This document shows positions 59,670 through 64,000 of a stretch of DNA of 64,000 nucleotides, piece after piece (position 1 is the stretch's first letter; the number at the start of each line of letters is the position of its first letter). The stretch comes from Cricetomys ansorgei (taxonomy: Eukaryota; Chordata; Mammalia; Rodentia; Nesomyidae). The translations under genes were made by a program, and so were the position numbers. The stretch lies in contig JAMJFZ010001634.1 of NCBI GenBank assembly GCA_026225945.1, positions 60,489-124,488 on the forward strand. Direction: 5' to 3'. The notes beneath the pieces are model-generated. The model was not told where the DNA came from, searched no databases, and saw only the letters and a program-made list of their open reading frames with translations.

Positions 59670-61310
59670 TCATATTCTTGTATTGACGTACAGAATCTGA
59701 CTGGGAAGTGCAGGAGTCAGGCTTCTGTGGAGGACAGGGCCTGAAATGGGTTGTAGCAAGGGCAGCGAAGAAAAAAAGATCTTGACACCAAGATTTCCTT
59801 TTTCATGCCAATGCTCTTGCACAAAGACACCCTCTGTGCACTCTTGATTCTGTGAGCAAAACGACTTTATTTCCACATTTTGCTTTAAGATTAATCAACA
59901 CAATTAGCACAATCATAAAGAACCAGTTGCAGAATAAAATAGTCATTAGTTAATAATTCTTAAGAATAGCACAGTTAACTCATTATGGAACTTAGGCGAT
60001 AGAAGCAAGGATAAGGTTAGCTATACAATTCAGACAAAAATTCCCCCTCATTTTTAGACCATGATTGTCCAATGTTGACACAGATGTTGCAGTTAAAAAG
60101 CAACAGACACAGTGATCTTTTGTCTAAGCACCTATATACTTTCTCACAGACAGCCCCCGTTTTCTCAGCTTCTGTTTCTGCCTCACAGCATATGTTTCTT
60201 TCCTAAGTCTCACTTTGTAGCCCTGCCAATATGGTTTCTAATTTCCAGGTGCCTTTAATGCCTTTTCCGCTGCCCTTTCTTGCTGCATCAAATGGGAATC
60301 TATTTTGAGTGCTTTCTGCAATGCCAAACTGGTCCTCTTCTGCCAAATCTGTCTAGAAATGATTTGATATCTGACAGCCATGTTGTTTACTATTATACCA
60401 AACCATAATTTCTATTGTGTCCCATTTTCAAGCATTTTAGTAAATGTTTAGTAAAATGTTTAGTAAGTGTTTAGTAAAATCCTTCTCTGACATTTTCAGT
60501 TTCTCTGTCTTAATTTTCTGTACCAAAATTCAATGAGAAGCCATTGACACAGGAAGCACATCCCCTTAGATTTGGGTCACCCCTGGTCCCATGACCTCCC
60601 TGAAATCTTTCCTGTTTCTGCAAGTCATTGACACTCTTATTATGATTACCACAAGTAGACTCTTTTCCCAGGAAATGCTGCACTTGATGAATTCCCAGAA
60701 CTGGTTGTGGGAAAGAGACAGCACTGTGGTTTGAGGCATTGTTCAAAAAAACATTAATTTCTATACCAATAAGCACAGCATCACCCTGAACCACTTTTAC
60801 AGATAAAAAAAGGCAAAACTAAATGGACCAAGAAAATCATGCACAACTGTCATGCTGATTTTCACCAGCTGGAATGCCTTGGGCCTCGAGATGCTAGAAC
60901 CTTGTTAAGCAACAGTCTCTTTAGCACTGATGACTCTGACAGAGAAGAGCTGTTCATAAGAGTCAAGAAGGTTATTGTGAAGAAACCTTAATCCCTATAC
61001 TACATCTCTATGAGGAACAAAAACTTGCACTGTATGAATGCAATCTGAAAAACTTTTACATGTTATTCTTCCTTTAGCATAGTCTTTATGCCAGTCTGGA
61101 TACAAGCCAGGTGAGCATAAGGGATAGGGAATGAAGCAATGTACCCATCAGTCTCCCAGAACTGAAGAAATGTAGTAGTCCCCGCTATGTGTAGACTTGT
61201 TGAATGATATACAAAATTAAAATTAATTGGTTTTCCAACATCATTTGGAATACAATTACATACTTTATGTGGTGACAAGCCCAATGCGTACAAGCAATGT
61301 GTAAATTATC
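59670..61310 (-). mobile_element. Probable degraded endogenous retrovirus 3' fragment
   Basis: On the minus strand there is a purine-rich tract (60058-60040, AAAAATGAGGGGGAA) of the kind that precedes a 3' LTR. It is followed by ~370 bp of LTR-like sequence with an AATAAA signal near 59871. Upstream (60060-61310) is a region with broken open frames that could be an envelope-like remnant. The frames are interrupted, so nothing functional is expected. It sits antisense in the intron before the finger exon. The family assignment is a guess; a non-retroviral repeat is possible. Confidence 0.4.
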
Positions 61311-61349
61311 CTGGTTCAATTTGCTAATGTAGTGTGACTCTCTCTATAG

Positions 61350-63300
<1,951 letters not shown>

Positions 63301-64000
63301 ATGAAGGAATGCATTCAAGAGTAAAGTCTCTAATGTCTACAATCTGTTGTTTTTCAGCCTTTTTATATCAAAGTTTTTTCTGAAGACATGAACAATCTAA
63401 TACTGCAGGAAACTTATGACTGTGAAGAATTTGGTAAAATCTTTAGCCAACACACTTACACTCAGGTACAAAAGAAATTTTTTATTCTAGACAAAATATC
63501 TGACTTGTGTCAACACTGTTTAAGCCTTATTACCCTCCTCTCTGTTTTGTTTGCACCTAAACACTCGTGAGCAAAAGCTGTATGAATTTTAATGACAAGG
63601 TACACATTTGAGATATCACACGTCTCTGCTCTGAGTAAAGCATGGTAACAAGTATCAGACATGGCAGCTAAAAATGAAAGTTCATTCCTCATATCCTTCA
63701 CTTAAAGCATGAAGCAGAGAGTGGAAAATGGAAGTTGTGTGAGGATTAAAATTCTGAAACCTGTGCTAGTGATTATTTTCCCTATCAGGGTATCATTTTC
63801 TATCACCAACTGGGAATAATTGAATCTCTTTCCTCAGGCTAATGTGCTTGTTTTCTTTTACATGAACTGATTCATGATGAATAAAAATTATCGGTAATCT
63901 CCTTTAGATGCTGGATTACATAAATGAAACTTTCACAAGAAAAAGTCATGGCCATGAAATGTTGGGTACACTCCTTTAATCCCATTTTGGGATTAAACCC
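63301..64000 (+). other. 3' flank of the KRAB-ZFP locus
   Basis: AT-rich sequence without finger units or convincing genes. It begins after the last finger-like unit and its TGA near 63293. A diverged SINE-like start (ACACTCCTTTAATCCCA) appears at the very end and is cut by the window edge. Confidence 0.5.
63880..63885 (+). terminator. Possible polyadenylation signal
   Basis: An AATAAA hexamer about 0.6 kb downstream of the last finger. It is the right distance for a short 3' UTR, but such hexamers are common in AT-rich DNA. Confidence 0.3.

Overview
This is vertebrate nuclear DNA, almost certainly from mouse. Many B1-type and B3/B2-type SINEs, long CA/GT and GA tracts, AT-rich intergenic sequence and a C2H2 zinc-finger exon with an 84-bp repeat all point to Mus. 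The window lies at the edge of a KRAB zinc-finger (KRAB-ZFP) cluster. About 55 kb is locally duplicated sequence carrying repeated KRAB-ZFP-type promoter/first-exon modules, followed by one KRAB-ZFP locus at about 58.9-63.3 kb. The KRAB and finger sequences resemble the large mouse chromosome 2 distal ZFP family. That placement is from memory and was not searched.

Layout, with segment names defined here. M is a promoter/exon-1 segment. R is a SINE-rich segment following M. M' is a diverged relative of M following R. L is a segment whose first ~2.2 kb is an old inverted copy of R. Order: R0 tail 1-495; inverted M arm 496-6534; L1 6535-10096; M1 10097-~17080; R1 to ~20540; M'1 to ~26037; L2 26038-~29690; M2 to ~33293; R2 to ~36690; M'2 to ~38988; L3 38989-~42025; M3 to ~47100; R3 to ~50490; M'3 to ~55240; mostly single-copy sequence 55240-58899; KRAB-ZFP locus 58900-~63300; 3' flank to 64000. 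Units 1, 2 and 3 are direct repeats that differ by large clean deletions. The most striking structure is a pair of ~6-kb inverted arms (496-6534 and 10097-16087) around a ~3.6-kb spacer. Both arms carry a private internal ~1.85-kb tandem duplication.

Six recognisable promoter/first-exon modules are present. Five are on the plus strand (10.6, 21.1, 30.2, 42.5 and 51.1 kb) and one is on the minus strand (5.7-6.0 kb) in the left arm. Most show a CCAAT box, a short 5' leader and an ATG directly followed by a GTGAG-type splice donor, the usual layout of exon 1 in this family. Their phase fits the KRAB-A exon at 58900-59026, which has the canonical 127-bp length. The next exon (59228-59288) has the usual 61 bp.

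The zinc-finger exon (from 61350) is out of phase with the KRAB exons and holds several stops and frameshifts. The locus is therefore either a pseudogene or a source of a ~67-residue KRAB-only protein. A degraded minus-strand retroviral-like remnant appears to lie in the last intron. No functional RNA gene, CRISPR array or prokaryotic feature was seen. All percentage and extent statements are by-eye comparisons.
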